A stretch of DNA of 64,000 bases from Trogon surrucura (GCA_020746105.1 CM036626.1:19023001-19087000), one strand, 5' to 3'. Positions 24,560 through 36,870 are shown, counted from the stretch's first letter. Made by a program: numbers and translations. Notes: a model not told the origin generated them from the letters alone.

Positions 24560-27500
24560 CAAAACACAAACCCAATAAAGCAAACACAGACACTCGCTGT
24601 AATTAAGCCGTGAATGCTCAGCAGAGAGCTTGCAGCCTGGTCCCTGGCTGCCGTCGGCTCTCCCGCTGCTGCCAAGCCCGCAAGATTTCTGCGGCAAAGG
24701 TTGGGCATGTCACCAGCCCTGTGACAGGAGGCAGAGTGCTGTCAGGGAGGTCTCGTTTGCTGTGAAAAATCGTCCGAGTTTTACCTTGAAACGGAGTTTT
24801 CCAGCCCGCCTAGTGCTGCGCTGTAATCAATACTTCACTTTGATGGCTGTGTTACATTAGGACTAAAATGAAGTTTACGGTCAGCTCAGAAGATCCTAAA
24901 TCCTAGCAATCGCCCCCGAAACATCTCTTCTATTGTTTTTCCCTGGCCAGCTGGGAGTAATAAGGATTAAGGAGGTAGTACTAAAACCCTCCTAATCCAT
25001 GGCAACACAGGAGGAACTCAAGGCTACTTGCTATTGTCTGAAACTGTATGAAAACCTCCACATAAATTAGTCACTTGGAAATTCTCGATTGCTTTAGTTT
25101 TCCTCTCATCTCTGCCATCCTCTTCTGTAAGAGACAGCAAACCGTGCCAGGAAGATAACACATTCCAGGCATACGGAGGCACTAATTCATGCACAGTCAA
25201 TTCCTTTCCAAACCTATGCTAATATTACACGGAAAAAGCTCCTGGAGTTAAAGGACCAAGTCTCCAGCCCAAAGCTCCTTACCCAATAGATTGAACGAAG
25301 ACGTTGCAGATGCACAAGTTGTGCAGGCCAAGGTAACCATCACAGGGTATCCAAGTGGATAAGAAACATATTGCAGGAGGAGAAACAGGGAAGCTGAGCG
25401 TGGTTGGCTCCTGAGCCAGCTCCCTGCTAGGGAAGAGGTTCACACAGCTGCAGAATATTCTTCTTTTCCACTTCTATATAAAAGGAACACTGTAGGGGCT
25501 AGAGTTTTGCTGAGTGTCTGTTGTCTGAGAGGACTAACTTGCAGGGGTTTCACTGGGGGATGTTCAGCCAAAGCCACAGGGAGATGTCTTCTCCCACATG
25601 GAAGGTATTAAATTAATCTGTACAGTTCCTTTCTCCTGTCTTTTGGGTTTACCTTCAGAAATGTGCCTCTCTTGCTTGAGCACAGGTTCTCTTGGTATTT
25701 GTGTGGTCTCTTCTGATGAGGGAAACCCTCCTTTTGCTAGAAGTTGCCTCTGTTGGGTAGAGGTACCAGTGAGCAATAGGGAATGCTCTCCTCCCCATTG
25801 TAGCCCTTGAGCAGGGGCAAGGGGATCTCAAAGAGCATCTTCAGCATCAAGCCTTGCCTGTCTTAGGGGAAGATTTCAACGCAACGCTGAGAGTATGATA
25901 CACATCAAGTGAGTGATACAGCCTGTTATTTAGGAGAATGGTGCTGATAAAATATACAGCCCCTTACCAGAAATTAATTAAAGGCAATATTGTGCATCTC
26001 TTTCTTTCTCTTCTTCCAAATAAGCTTTCTACATAGTTCTTCCTTATCATGCATGAAACTGTATAATGTTTTAAAAGATACTACTAGTAGTCCCTATTCC
26101 ATTTCTTAGACGGTGTTTTTGGTGCTAATTGCGTACGTGATTATCTCTTGTATGACTTGCATTTAACTTAGACTGTGAGTTTCGGTCGTGTATTTTGCAA
26201 ATTCACTGTTGTGAAGCAAATTTGATTGATGGCAATCCCCTAAACAGGATCGGCAGTTTTCCACAGAGAAGACAACAGTATGAGGTACATTTACAGTATT
26301 CTTGTTTATTAGTTGAGAGACCAGAGCTCTTGTAGGTCAGCTAATCTAGCAGGAGGTGAGGTGGGAGGCTGGCTGCTCTGTTGGCATAAGCTGCCACAGG
26401 CAGAGCAGGCACCAGGGATGGAGATGCAGGAAGGGCCTGAGTGACATCAGGGTTTGAAGCTCTAGGAAGCCACTGAAGGTGACAGCTGTGGATATTGTGG
26501 CTTATTTTGCTGAGGTATATTGGCTTTCCTACGGGCAGTGCGTAAGAGTTTGGATGCACACGTCTGGGCTATGGCTTCTTCTCAGGGTCAGGAACATAAA
26601 CCGTAAGGCTGGAACTGCCCCAAAGGACACAAGAACCTTTTAAAGTGGAAGAGTAGAGGTGAAAGTTGTTGCTCTGAGGGCTACGGAAGATGTCACCACT
26701 ATAACGCCAGCAGGAGACTCTCCTAAGTTCACAGCTCCTTCTCACGCGGTGCAAACTGAGAAGAGATATGCCCCTTTTTCCCCATCAAGACTCTGGGGAT
26801 TTTCAGGGGATTTTACCCTTCTGTAAGGCATTTTCTGAAATTACGGAGTCTGTGGAAGCGCACTCTCCGTTTTGTTATTCATTAACCGCCTTCAGCTCTT
26901 TAGTATGCCACAGTATTCCTCTTCTTTTTCTGAGAGCCAGGGAGAGAAATGACAGAGCAAAGGGCGGCACAGACAACATCAAGAAGCCAGAAAAGCAAGG
27001 AAAGCAGGGAAATGCTGTTTCATCCTTTTCTTACAGCCACCTATTTCAGTGCTGAAAGGCAGCATGTGGTTTGAGATGCTTTACTTTGCATTTTACAATG
27101 AAACTAAGGGAACTACTCTCCACTTATTACTGAAGGGGACAGCCAAGTGTAGCTCTAGTCTGATGGTATTAAACTATGACCTTTAAACCAACCTTCCACT
27201 GGGAAATGAGGAGAAGAGCTGTTCAAATACTCAGTTTTCAATTATAACGTGGCATCTACTACATCAGATTATTTGTCTGGGAAGCAAGGGGCTGTAGCTT
27301 TCTCCCTGTTAGACTAGCTCCTCTTCTTCAATGATGCTCATCGAGATCATGCTTAAGTGACATAAAATACTTGAGAGGAATTTCTCCTTTTCAATTGCTT
27401 CTGCTATTTATTTCCTTACTCTAGAAACCAGAGCTTTGATGGCCTACTGTTTTCCCACCTTTCTCCACCTTTTGACTATTGAATTTATTAATAGCTGTAA

Positions 27501-28264
27501 GTGGGTTGCTGACACACCCAGGGATTACCCACGTGCTCAAAGCCCTTTTAAGGTGCACCAAGACTAGTGAAGAAGGGTTGTCAAGTGTCTTAAATGTGAA
27601 GCTGGGATTCAGGGAGGCCAGGTTAGACTCTCCACAGGATGTTCCCTTGGGGAATCCCCTTTTCCCCTGGGTTTCAACCCCTGTCCAGAAAGTATGGGTC
27701 CCTTTCCTTCTCCATGATCTGTGCTGTAGTGACACTACAACAGATAGGAAATAGCTGTGTTAACTTGTAATAGAGCATGACTCTACTTACCTTTCTAAAA
27801 GTACCACAGTCTTCTTCCTGTAACAGAGGTCTTCCTTTGAAATGAATTGATTGAGTATAAACTCGGCAATAGCAGCCCTGCACCCATCACTCCTGGAGGT
27901 CATCTCCCTTGAGCCCTTCAGAGGGAGCTCCTCTTTTGCACAGAGACTACACGACGTGAGCCCCGCAGTCACAGCCTGGCACATCCAGCTCCATCAGGAC
28001 GTCAGCGTCAGTCCTAAAACCAGCTATGCTTCCAGTCCAGGATTTTTCACAAGGAAACCTGTGTTGTTCCGTAAAAGAAAAAGAGAGCGGCAGAGTGGGC
28101 CATGGAGACAAGGAAGCAGCACTTAAAAAAGGCGAATTGTGATTGATATAATCTCTTTTCTACTATGGGAATTACTTTTTATATATACTATTTATATATC
28201 TTGCAAACACAATATGACAGTGCTAAAAACCCATACAGCTCTGTCCACCTGTTCATAGCTCATT
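24560..28264. other. Noncoding DNA with a GC-richer start
   Basis: The first 280 bases (about 24600-24840) are relatively GC- and CpG-rich; the rest is ordinary unique sequence. No gene, RNA or clear repeat is supported. The frames at 27421-27754 overlap on both strands and have no recognisable domains. Confidence 0.45.
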
Positions 28265-28335
28265 TCTGTGTTGAGGCAAGGACTCATTTTATAGATGCCA
28301 TTCCAACATTTTTAGGATAACTGAGGCAACTGTTG
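28265..28335 (-). mobile_element. Possible MIR-like SINE fragment
   Basis: CATTTTATAGATG (28285-28297) and GATAACTGAGGCAACTG (28315-28331) resemble the reverse complement of the MIR core (ctcagt-ttcc-tcatctgtaaaatg). They are separated by about 17 unrelated bases. The match is partial and the call tentative. Confidence 0.3.
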
Positions 28336-30779
28336 GGGAAAAAAACTTGAAAACCACTTGAAGGTTTACATTGTAAGCAAACTGCTACTCCTGGTTACTT
28401 GGTGAAGCAGAAAGGAGAAATAACTTCACTTACCTTGGTAAGAATTTCATGAGTATTGGCTGAGAAGGTGTTGTCCGTCACCAGTTAAATAGACTTTCAC
28501 AGTCTTGTACTTTCTCCCACCCTTGCCATGCCTGCCGGCGCAATGCAGGAAAGAACATCTGTGCAGAGCACATCAGGGCATTAATTTTCCTGTGCCTGTA
28601 ACACACCAACGATCTCTGCCACAAACTAGACCAAAGCGAACGGGAGATTCCCTTCAGAAATGACACGTGAGATTGAGACGCCGACCCCGCTCGTGATAGG
28701 GAAGGATCGTGCAAAGTTAATGAGCGCTGACCTTTGTTTCTGTATCACACACAGCAGTAACGAAGTTTATGGATCGGTACTTGTCTATCAAGTCCCAGTG
28801 CTGCCATTTGAAGAGTTTTTTTACCGATAAAATTACCACTGAGTAATTAATATTTTCTTTTGCCTGACAGAATATACACAAGCTGGTTTTGTTTTTTTTT
28901 TTTGCAGTTAAATGTCTCTTGAAATGTATGCAGGCATGTATTTCCTGCTTCCAAACTGAAAATCAGATTACTGTCTTGAGTACTAGCTGGAGTTCTGATG
29001 AATGTTTGTCTGGCACCATGTTCATACTGTTATGCACAAGTGCATAGAATTAAAATAATAATTTCTACTTGATTTCATGCTTCTCTGGCTTAATAGTCTC
29101 TGATGGTTTTTAGCAGATCCACTATACATACTTAAATATAGAAAAGAAGTGAAAAAAAAAAAAGAATAAACTGGTGACCAAATTTACTCCAATGTGAAAT
29201 CTGAAAGAAAACAAAACCGCAGATATGACTTTTGCTAAAATCTGCCATTTTGTCATTCCTGGATAATATGACACTGAGGTATTCATAATAATCAATGGTG
29301 TACCCAAACCAATTTTCTGCTTGTCTCTACAAAATCTGGACAATTGCCGTTTTTCCTTTAAGTGCCATTGAAGACAATTAACAAATTGCTCAAGGCTTGA
29401 TTAAAATGTCATTTTGTGGATCTGTGGCATCTTCAGCTCCTTTTCTAGAGCCACTCATTACCTGGTCAGCTTAACCCCACGCCAGTCAAAGAGCTTGTCA
29501 TCATGTAAATGGAAACTATTATTTTATTCTGCGGCTTGACAGCATCTACTGCTCCCCATCCACACAGACGGTGAGTGCCCAGAGTGGCAAGAAGAGGTAC
29601 CAACAGGCTACTGAAACTTCCAAGCAGAACGAGGGCTGTCATTTTGGATAGCACTGTCAAAAGTCATGCCTTGGAAAAACATCCCTTTGGGGGGTGACAC
29701 CGCAGTGTCACGGAGCATTGATAGGCTGGGAGGGCTCAGGCTGTCTTATCTGTGCAGGGACTCGAGAGAGGTTTCAAGCAAAGAGATGGAAGATACCGTA
29801 AACATGAGTGATGGTGTGTAACACGTGCAAGCAAACACTCCCGCTCCCTGAGCAACACCAGCGCTGTCTCCTGCTCCCAGCTCCGTCGCCCTTCAGCTTT
29901 CTGACAGTGTCTTTAAATATTTGCTATTTCCTTCAGGCTGAGGTTTGGAAGAGTGAGGTCAAAGCAGCTCCAGTTCCATTTAGAGTGATTGGGAGCTGCA
30001 AAAGTGAAATGCTGCCATTTGCGTTGCAACAGATGAACTGTCAGGGAGAAGGCTCAGGTGTCTGGTGCGGGAAGGCTGAAGTGTCCATGATCTCACCATC
30101 AGCCTCAGCTTCTTGAACTGTTGCCACTATCTCCAAAGAAATTGTTCGGTTTGGTTTTTTTTAATTAGTTTTTTTCATAAGTTTCCCTCCCTTCTCACAA
30201 AACCCAAGTTATTTTTATCTCAGTTCTGCCTGGGGAGAATGCATTGATACTGCTTGACTTTGCAAGACCTATTTGTGCCTCATAGATAGGATCTCACACC
30301 AGGAGAGCTAATGCACTCTGGTTATAGCTCTGTAAAAACAGAACTCAGCTCCTCTCTGCTACCCTACGTGAACACACACGTTCACACATTTCAACATGAA
30401 AGACATTTCATAACCTCGGTCCTTTTCCTATTGCCCAGCTTCCTGGCCCACGCTGTTCCTTCTGCGTAGCTTTTCATTTTCTTCCAAATTTCGCTACTTT
30501 TTTTTTTGCTGCATTCCAGTGATATTCACATAGTAGCTGGTAGAAATAAATCATGAAAGGAAATCTAAGGTTTACCCAAGCACCTGTTAGTAGAGCTTGT
30601 CATGTCTAACATTTTTCATATGTCCCACTTTTTCATCTAGCAGAAAGAAAGACAGAATTTGAGCATTTATTTGGATTTCTTTAGCACTGCTATGTTATAA
30701 CCAGGGTTATTTTACAATTATGTCTTCATCTTCTCAACACAAATCATGCTTTAAACGATGAAATATCTTTTAGCAAAGG
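28336..30779. other. Unique noncoding DNA
   Basis: No gene or interspersed repeat is recognised. Short homopolymer runs occur (T near 28891-28903, A near 29152-29163). The 102-codon frame at 29808-30116 lies in somewhat GC-richer sequence but has no recognisable domain. Confidence 0.5.
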
Positions 30780-31045
30780 CATAGGATTTTCTGCACTGCT
30801 GTCTATGAGTGATTTGCATGCAAATGAAATACTTTTGGGCTTGTCCCTGAAAAACCCCATGTTTTCTAAGGAGCTGTGAATTTTGCATATTTAATTATTA
30901 CATAAGCGTGGTGCTGTTCTGGTAAGTCTGTATTTTATTAGGCCTCTGATGATTTATAATCATACATATTTGTACGGCAATAGCTGGTCTCAGAACATTA
31001 TCCTATCAAACATACTTTATTTATTTATCCCCCATCATTTTTAAC
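30780..31045. promoter_or_regulatory. Candidate enhancer: POU/homeodomain motif cluster
   Basis: A perfect 14-bp palindrome ATTTGCATGCAAAT (30812-30825) contains two overlapping, opposed octamer sites of the POU type. About 125 bases on, TGATTTATAATCA (30950-30962) is a second inverted pair of TGATT half-sites. Between them is TTTAATTATTACATAA, also homeodomain-like. The stretch is complex, repeat-free and AT-rich. Enhancer function is inferred from motif clustering only, and AT-rich DNA generates such motifs by chance. Confidence 0.3.
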
Positions 31046-31440
31046 CCTTGTGTGATTTGTTTTCTTTCTCTAGTCACAACGTTTTAGCTGGAAAGAAGTT
31101 GAGCTTCCTTGAAAAATAATTAATAGCAAATTAAGGTCCCATGATTTCTGGAACAGACATTGGATAGTGATTGAACATGCAAGTTACACCACTGGCAGAA
31201 TTTGTGGTGTGCTTTTCATGGACGCTGACTGCTCTCCACATAAGGCACCCTCTGACCTTCCCACAGAGTTGTTAGCCTCTTAAAAAATAGACTTATGCAT
31301 TGGAACAGGCTGGTTGCTACTAACTGATGCCAGTGGGAGTCTTGCTCTTGATACCATCAAGGAAGAGAAAACTACGGACCATTGATGTCGTGTTCTTTGA
31401 AGTTTTTGGCATGCTTTACCTATCCAGTGGGGACATACAT
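31046..31440. other. Unique noncoding DNA
   Basis: Nothing recognisable is seen in this stretch. Confidence 0.5.
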
Positions 31441-31485
31441 TCTAGTAAAATAGGGAATGGAGTAAAATCTAGTAAAATAGGGAAT
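31441..31485. repeat. Local 18-bp direct duplication, 27-bp period
   Basis: TCTAGTAAAATAGGGAAT occurs exactly at 31441-31458 and 31468-31485. The 9 bases between end in a partial third unit (GTAAAA). The exact identity suggests a recent replication-slippage event. Confidence 0.85.
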
Positions 31486-31809
31486 ACCCATCTCAGGTAA
31501 CTCAGCTAAGGGCTATTGGTTTAGATTCACAGAATGGATGCCAGCTTGGCTCTGCTTTATCACCTCTGGAACAAGCCTCTTGGTGGTATTCTCAGGTCCA
31601 CCATGGTCTTAGTGGGATGTAGTCCTGAATAAAAGCCAAGATGCTTACAGCATCATCTACATCTGCCAGAAAGAAATGCTGAAGAATACGTTTTGTCTTC
31701 AACCTTGCTGTTTGGGAAATGGCATCCTTGTTCCCTGACTGAAGGGGACTTTGTGCCATTCATAATGTATAGATCTGAAGGTTTTCCTGACCAGATCAAG
31801 GCAGGACCA
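31486..31809. other. Unique noncoding DNA
   Basis: No gene or repeat is recognised. The frame at 31653-31862 on the minus strand overlaps the SINE body that follows and is not supported as coding. Confidence 0.45.
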
Positions 31810-31975
31810 GGTGAGAGAAGGGAGAAATCGAGTCCCTCATTCAGCTGCCCAGAGTTAATCATGGGAATACAGGAGATTTAAGTTCCAATCCATCCTCCTT
31901 ATTTGAAGCAGAGAATTGAACTTGACACCTCTTCTCATCCCAAATCAGAGTGCATTAACCACAAGACCAGAGAGT
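31810..31975 (-). mobile_element. Old tRNA-derived SINE (turtle/crocodilian-like)
   Basis: On the minus strand the 5' end reads CTGGTCTTGTGGTTAATGCAC, an A-box-like region (complement of 31959-31969). About 37 bases later comes AGTTCAATTCT, a B-box-like region (complement of 31912-31922). Downstream is a block ending GGAACTTAAATCTCCTG and then a body (to about 31810) ending CTCTCACCTGG. The order 'ggtctagtggttagagcac...gttcaattc...gaacttgggtctcc' is that of tRNA-derived SINEs common in turtles and crocodilians. The polymerase III boxes are degenerate, so it is a dead copy. The 3' boundary is uncertain. Confidence 0.55.
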
Positions 31976-34319
31976 AAATCCCTCAGATTTCCTCTACCTT
32001 CATCTCAAACACAATTGAAGTTGATGTTATTTAAACACAGGAGTACTTTCAAGAAAATAATGGAGAGATTGGGTGCATCTCAGATATTGGAGTGGCTGCA
32101 GAATTTTTCTGCGGGAGTAGCAAGAAGAGCACCAAACCTTAATTCAAACGAAGCAGAAAATAGAAGGCGCATAATACTGAGACAGATAATGTCATAAGGT
32201 GTGACACAAAGAAAGAATATTTTTAGGAGCTAATAAGCAACATTGGGACAATGGATTTATCTATCCACACAAAAATGCCCCATCTGTCCACACATATATC
32301 AACACGAAGCTCTACAATGCCAAGCTCTAGTGTTTGGTGTCCTGGCTTCCAAGAGAGAACATGCAGTGTTAAATCCAGCATCTCACCTTTACAGCATTGT
32401 CAGAATTGGAAGTCCCCAGGTGGTATGTCCAAGAGCCAGCCTGCTCAGAGAGGAGATACCAGCACCAGGGGTCACGGCAGAGGGCCAGACTCATACCTCC
32501 AGCTCCTGCCTTGCAAAAGCCTTTGTCACGTGCACACTGGTGTGGCACACATGCTATTTCAATCAAGGATTCCAAATGCAAACAGAGGGTCCTGGTCCTT
32601 CCAGGTAAAATGTCTACACATGGATTTTAGGAGAGACTTTTTATGTTTGTGCTGTCAAATAGAGCAAGTTTTCTGCATCTTGCACTGTTCCTCACATAGT
32701 TAGGAGTTCAGGGCTAAGTTCTTCTTAGAAAAAAATCCTATTTGCAACAAACATTGAAGCATGTTGGGTTATTTTCCAAGTGGCTGGCCAGTCTCCTCTC
32801 TTTTCTTTTGTATCACTCAGTCACAACTCTCATCTATGAACACAGGCTATGGCAGCTGAGGCAGCAAGAGTCTAATCTGATGGCATCATGTTGATTCGAC
32901 TTTTCTTGCCAGGTCTTGTTCTCTTCTTTAATCTCTGCTGGCATCATACTCTCAGCTCTGAGTGCCACCTGCTACAAGGATCCCCACTGAACCATTTCCT
33001 AGATATATTGTACAGATTTCTCTAACAACAGAGAAATCCTCTGTGTGAAGTCTCAGTTACTCCTTTTATAGTCCAAGCAGTCCCCAAATTAAATTTATGA
33101 TGATACTGTTTTGATGCACAACATCTTGGTTTGGTGTATCAAATAGCTAAACTGCTTGGGTGAAGACTCCCAGTATGCACAGCGTTACTGGTATTGGAAG
33201 AGCCCTCGTATTTCACCTGTACATTAAAATATACTGTAACAATTTCCCCTTAAAATTTTTAGAATGTAAAAGTAGCGGAAAAAAAAAACCAAAAGGGCAG
33301 GAGAAACTAAGTCTTAAAGTACAAATCAGTATAGAGCTTTATGAATGCATCCTCCGGGAGCTGCTGCTCATCTTTTTCTATAAAAACCTCAAACTGACAG
33401 CTTGATTGTCAAGTCTAATTTTATTAGACTGATATAACAACAGCCAAAAGTGCTCAGGTTTCTTATATTTTTTTTGTAATCATAATAAGCCACATTCTCT
33501 TCTCACTAACACTTTCTTTAAATGAAGGCAAAGTTTGAAGCTAGTTAATGATATTTATGCTTGTTGATTTTATACTCTTTTAAAATAAGGGGTGAAGTAG
33601 GGCAAGAAAACCCCAACACCCGAGAGACCAATCAGGTACATAAAGATATGCTGGTGTAGAGCTGAACTTTGCTGAGCCTGAGAAAGAGCAATAAACAGGA
33701 GAATCTGCAGCGAGCATGGGGAGACATATCTAAGCCTGCAACTGCAATTGAGATGGTCCTTTGAGAAGCCCCGAGACCCAGGAGTAGGTTTTGTATGGCC
33801 TGAAGAAAGACTCCAGGATGGAGAGAAAGAAATATTTATGAGAGAACTTGTGGAAGGTGTTTTTTTTTTTTGTTTTGTTTTATCATGGCTAGATGAGCAG
33901 TTGCAAGGGAAAGTTGTTTCCGGGGGGTTGGTAAAAGAGAAATTTGCAATATATACATAGTATGAAGCAAGAAAGAGAAGAGGCAAAGGTGTCTTGTAGA
34001 TCAAGAATTCAAGTGACACAGAAAAAAATAAATTAGTAGTAGGGGAGATTCGGAAAAGAAGGTTAAGATGTTACTGTTTTGGTCATGTTTATATTAATGA
34101 AGTGATCTAAGAACAGCAGATCAAAAGCTTCATTTTGAAGTAAATTAACTTGTGCAAATTCCTCCACTTTTCTATTTAAAAGTACTTTGTATTCTTCCTT
34201 TGAAGATGAACTGAATTTAGAATTGCTATAGAAAGGAAAAACTTCCAGAAGTCAGAAGCAACAGGTAGAATTGTGGCTTGTGAAATGGCAACAAATGTGT
34301 AAAGTTGGGATGTACAAAC
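31976..34319. other. Unique noncoding DNA
   Basis: This holds two of the longest open frames of the window (32251-32703 plus, 150 codons; 33570-34019 minus, 149 codons). Neither contains a recognised domain, and the second reads through a T/A homopolymer near 33861-33872. No repeat family is recognised. Confidence 0.45.
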
Positions 34320-34338
34320 TTCTCCGTAACACGGAGAA
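34320..34338. repeat. Perfect 8-bp inverted repeat, 3-bp spacer
   Basis: TTCTCCGT and ACGGAGAA flank AAC. It is a compact dyad that could be a dimer-binding site or a small hairpin. No known motif is assigned. Confidence 0.65.
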
Positions 34339-35441
34339 ATATTCCTGTTCCAGCACTCCTCCTTGCCCAGGCGACTCAGATTTATGCACTCAATCTAGTG
34401 AAATGCATCTTCAGAAAATTCTGCAGTGTTAGAAGACTGACACATTCATGAGACAATGCCCTCGGCAATCCACACAGTGCTGCTGCATTAAATTTGCTTT
34501 AATATATTATGATTCACACCTGTAAGTGAAATAGCAGTAAGCCATATCTGGCTTTTTCAGGCGTTATAAACTGGAAAATGTTAGATGTCTTACATATTTA
34601 CAATCATATGCACATAAACAGAGCTTGAGTCATCAACTCCTGGTATAACAGGGTCATATTCAATGACGAGGGACTTGAAACGGTGACTTAGATGGAAAAA
34701 TATCCAAGGCTGCAATAGGTCTTCCCTGTTCATACAGTTTGCAGGCAGTTAGTATGATTCAAATACCGCTGAAAGAAATGGAGAGACTCCCCTAGATTTA
34801 GGAAAAAGCACTTAAAGCAATCTAAGGCTAGTGTTTGTGATGCTCTGGGATGCCCTTGAGAAGGCATAACTTTCAGATTGTATAACTCCAGAGCAACGTG
34901 CAAGCAAATACCATGGGTGGGATGCAAACCTCAGGGCATTTATGTCTCCTAGCAATCACAAAAATACAATAGGGGAAGATAGAGAATTTGCATTATCCTA
35001 TAGACTGCACTCAAAGTTACAAAGTCATGAGTAGGGAGACTAAACTTGGCTGTCATTGCTGCCTGGGTCCCAGGAATCAGGAGGCATCCATCCGCCTGGG
35101 TGTCTCTTGCTGTTCCATGTCTGGAAAACAACGTGAAATAGAGATTACAAGATCCGTGGTAGCTCTTTGAGAATGTGAGGCATCAGTCATGCGAGCTGCT
35201 TGCTGATAGCACTGCATTTCCAAAAGGTTTTTGGAGTAGTTACCTCGTCCCTCTGAAGAGTATGAACACACCTGACTAGTCTGAGCAGAGATACCAGCAC
35301 ATAGTCTTATGCCTTTAAATAAGGTATAACCTTCACAATCAGAGCGAACAGAAACGTCAAAACATTTCAGAAGGAATTAATTTGAACAGTATGCTGAAGT
35401 TGCTAAGAGGAGAGGATGAATTTTGGTACAATTTGACTCAC
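34339..35441. other. Unique noncoding DNA
   Basis: Nothing recognisable is seen. Overlapping frames at 34949-35271 on both strands have no recognisable domains. Confidence 0.5.
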
Positions 35442-35455
35442 TTTTTTTTTTTTTT
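35442..35455. repeat. Poly(T) tract, 14 T
   Basis: A pure T14 run. Overlapping plus-strand frames read as polyphenylalanine here and are not coding. Confidence 0.8.
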
Positions 35456-35651
35456 CTGCACTTCTGGCATATCCGCCTTGTGCTTCTGTCTAACATTGTC
35501 TTTGCTTTTTCAAGAGCATCTCAGATTTTATTTGAAACTAGAGCAAACAATATATTTTTTAAAAGCCTTCATGTATATTTTATCCTAAAGCGATCTGTAT
35601 CATTATTGATTGTTCCTGCAATAAGAAAGTTAATAGGATGAATTGCAAGTA

Positions 35652-35665
35652 GTTGCCATAGTAAC
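35652..35665. promoter_or_regulatory. X-box (RFX-type) motif
   Basis: GTTGCCATAGTAAC fits the RFX X-box consensus GTNRCC-N(0-3)-RGYAAC at every defined position, with a 2-bp spacer. The flanks extend the dyad (GTAGTTGCC...GTAACTAC, 35649-35668). RFX factors bind such sites in ciliary and neuronal genes. No promoter or gene is visible nearby, so a distal enhancer role is inferred and occupancy is unknown. Confidence 0.5.
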
Positions 35666-36841
35666 TACCATTGGTCTCTTTCTCTTGAAGAGGCAGCACA
35701 CAATTAATTTGTCTTTTAACCTACTTTATTGCTGGAAAGCCTATATAAATGCAGCAGCACAGGTCCAGGTTCATTATACACTTCTGTGTCATTGTCCTCT
35801 CAAATCATCTTTTCAGATATATTTTTTTAAGTGTTTATTGGAAAGAAAGTTTTCATTTAATGTGTTTCCTGATGCCGAATTTGCCTAGGATGAAGGCAGA
35901 GATGTTCAGAGGACTGGGATTCTTTTTTTTTTCCTATTACTCACCCAATACTTCACAGCCCACACCCTCCCCTCTCCTCCTGCTAGGAGAACACTTTGGA
36001 GCAGACCATTACTTTGACAAAACACATCAGCTCTGAAGCCAACACACCGTTTTAGGCTAGGCTTGAGTTGTTTTACACTATATTACTGAATCGATTTTAT
36101 TTTGCATTTTGATACTTATGTTGTGTCCTTTCGGCATTATTGCTGCAGATCCTGGCGGCTTTGCCTGAGAAAGGACTTTGGGCTTTGGCACACGTTAAAC
36201 AAACTCCATTCCAGGTTAATCAGAGGAACGCATCTGTTTTCTTCTGCAAGAGTTCTTCTGGGGGCTGTTTCCTTAGCACAGGCGTTAAAGGACAGAAAAG
36301 CGGTGGACGAAAGCATTTCTGATCTGGTTTGCACTCCTTGTACGCCACAGAAACTTAACGTCCTTCTTGTAACTTCTACTTTACAACTGTAAAGCAAAGC
36401 AGTAAATGCTTTGACATTTCCCTTTATTTGAAAGAAATCATGTTTTATCTGGAAAACATCTATGGGTTTTCCTAGCTTTCACTTAGATAGCTTCTGTTTC
36501 ACTTTGGCTAAAAGTGGACACAGAGTGTCATGATGCAAAAGAGACGCATAATGGAATATTCTTCAATGTGTGTACTTTCTATGTTAAAAAAAAAATCAAT
36601 TTTAACTACTAAAAATATCCATATGTATTAAGCAAAAGTCTACGCAAATATTAAAGCATAAAAGCGTGCCCCTGCACTACTGCACCGTCTCTCTGTTCCT
36701 TCCATGGGATCACACCTGCGTGGCTGTCGAGGTCACTGCCAAAGTGGTCTGGAGACAACATGGAAAATTCGAGGACCTTGGTTTTGCCAAGGATATCACT
36801 ATTGGATGTGGAAGGACGCACAAGTTGGGAGTCACAGGACT
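35666..36841. other. Unique noncoding DNA
   Basis: No gene or clear repeat is recognised. An AGGTCA half-site lies at 36730-36735, upstream of the GGGTCA array. Confidence 0.5.
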
Positions 36842-36870
36842 GGGTCATTTGGGGTCATTGAGTGGGGTCA
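36842..36870 (+). promoter_or_regulatory. Array of three GGGTCA half-sites
   Basis: GGGTCA occurs at 36842-36847, 36852-36857 and 36865-36870. The first two form a direct repeat spaced by 4 bp (DR4), the arrangement used by thyroid-hormone or LXR heterodimers with RXR; the third is 7 bp further on. The array could equally be a degenerate short tandem repeat of a GGGGTCATT unit. Function is inference. Confidence 0.35.

Noticed and set aside
24387-24578. Basic, cysteine-bearing frame ending in a lysine run
   Set aside because: The lysines are translated poly(A); no start context or homolog is recognised.
32251-32703. 150-codon plus-strand frame
   Set aside because: Two other plus frames and a minus frame are open over the same region and none resembles a known family.
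33570-34019. 149-codon minus-strand frame with hydrophobic stretches
   Set aside because: It crosses a homopolymer tract, has low-complexity composition and no recognisable domain.
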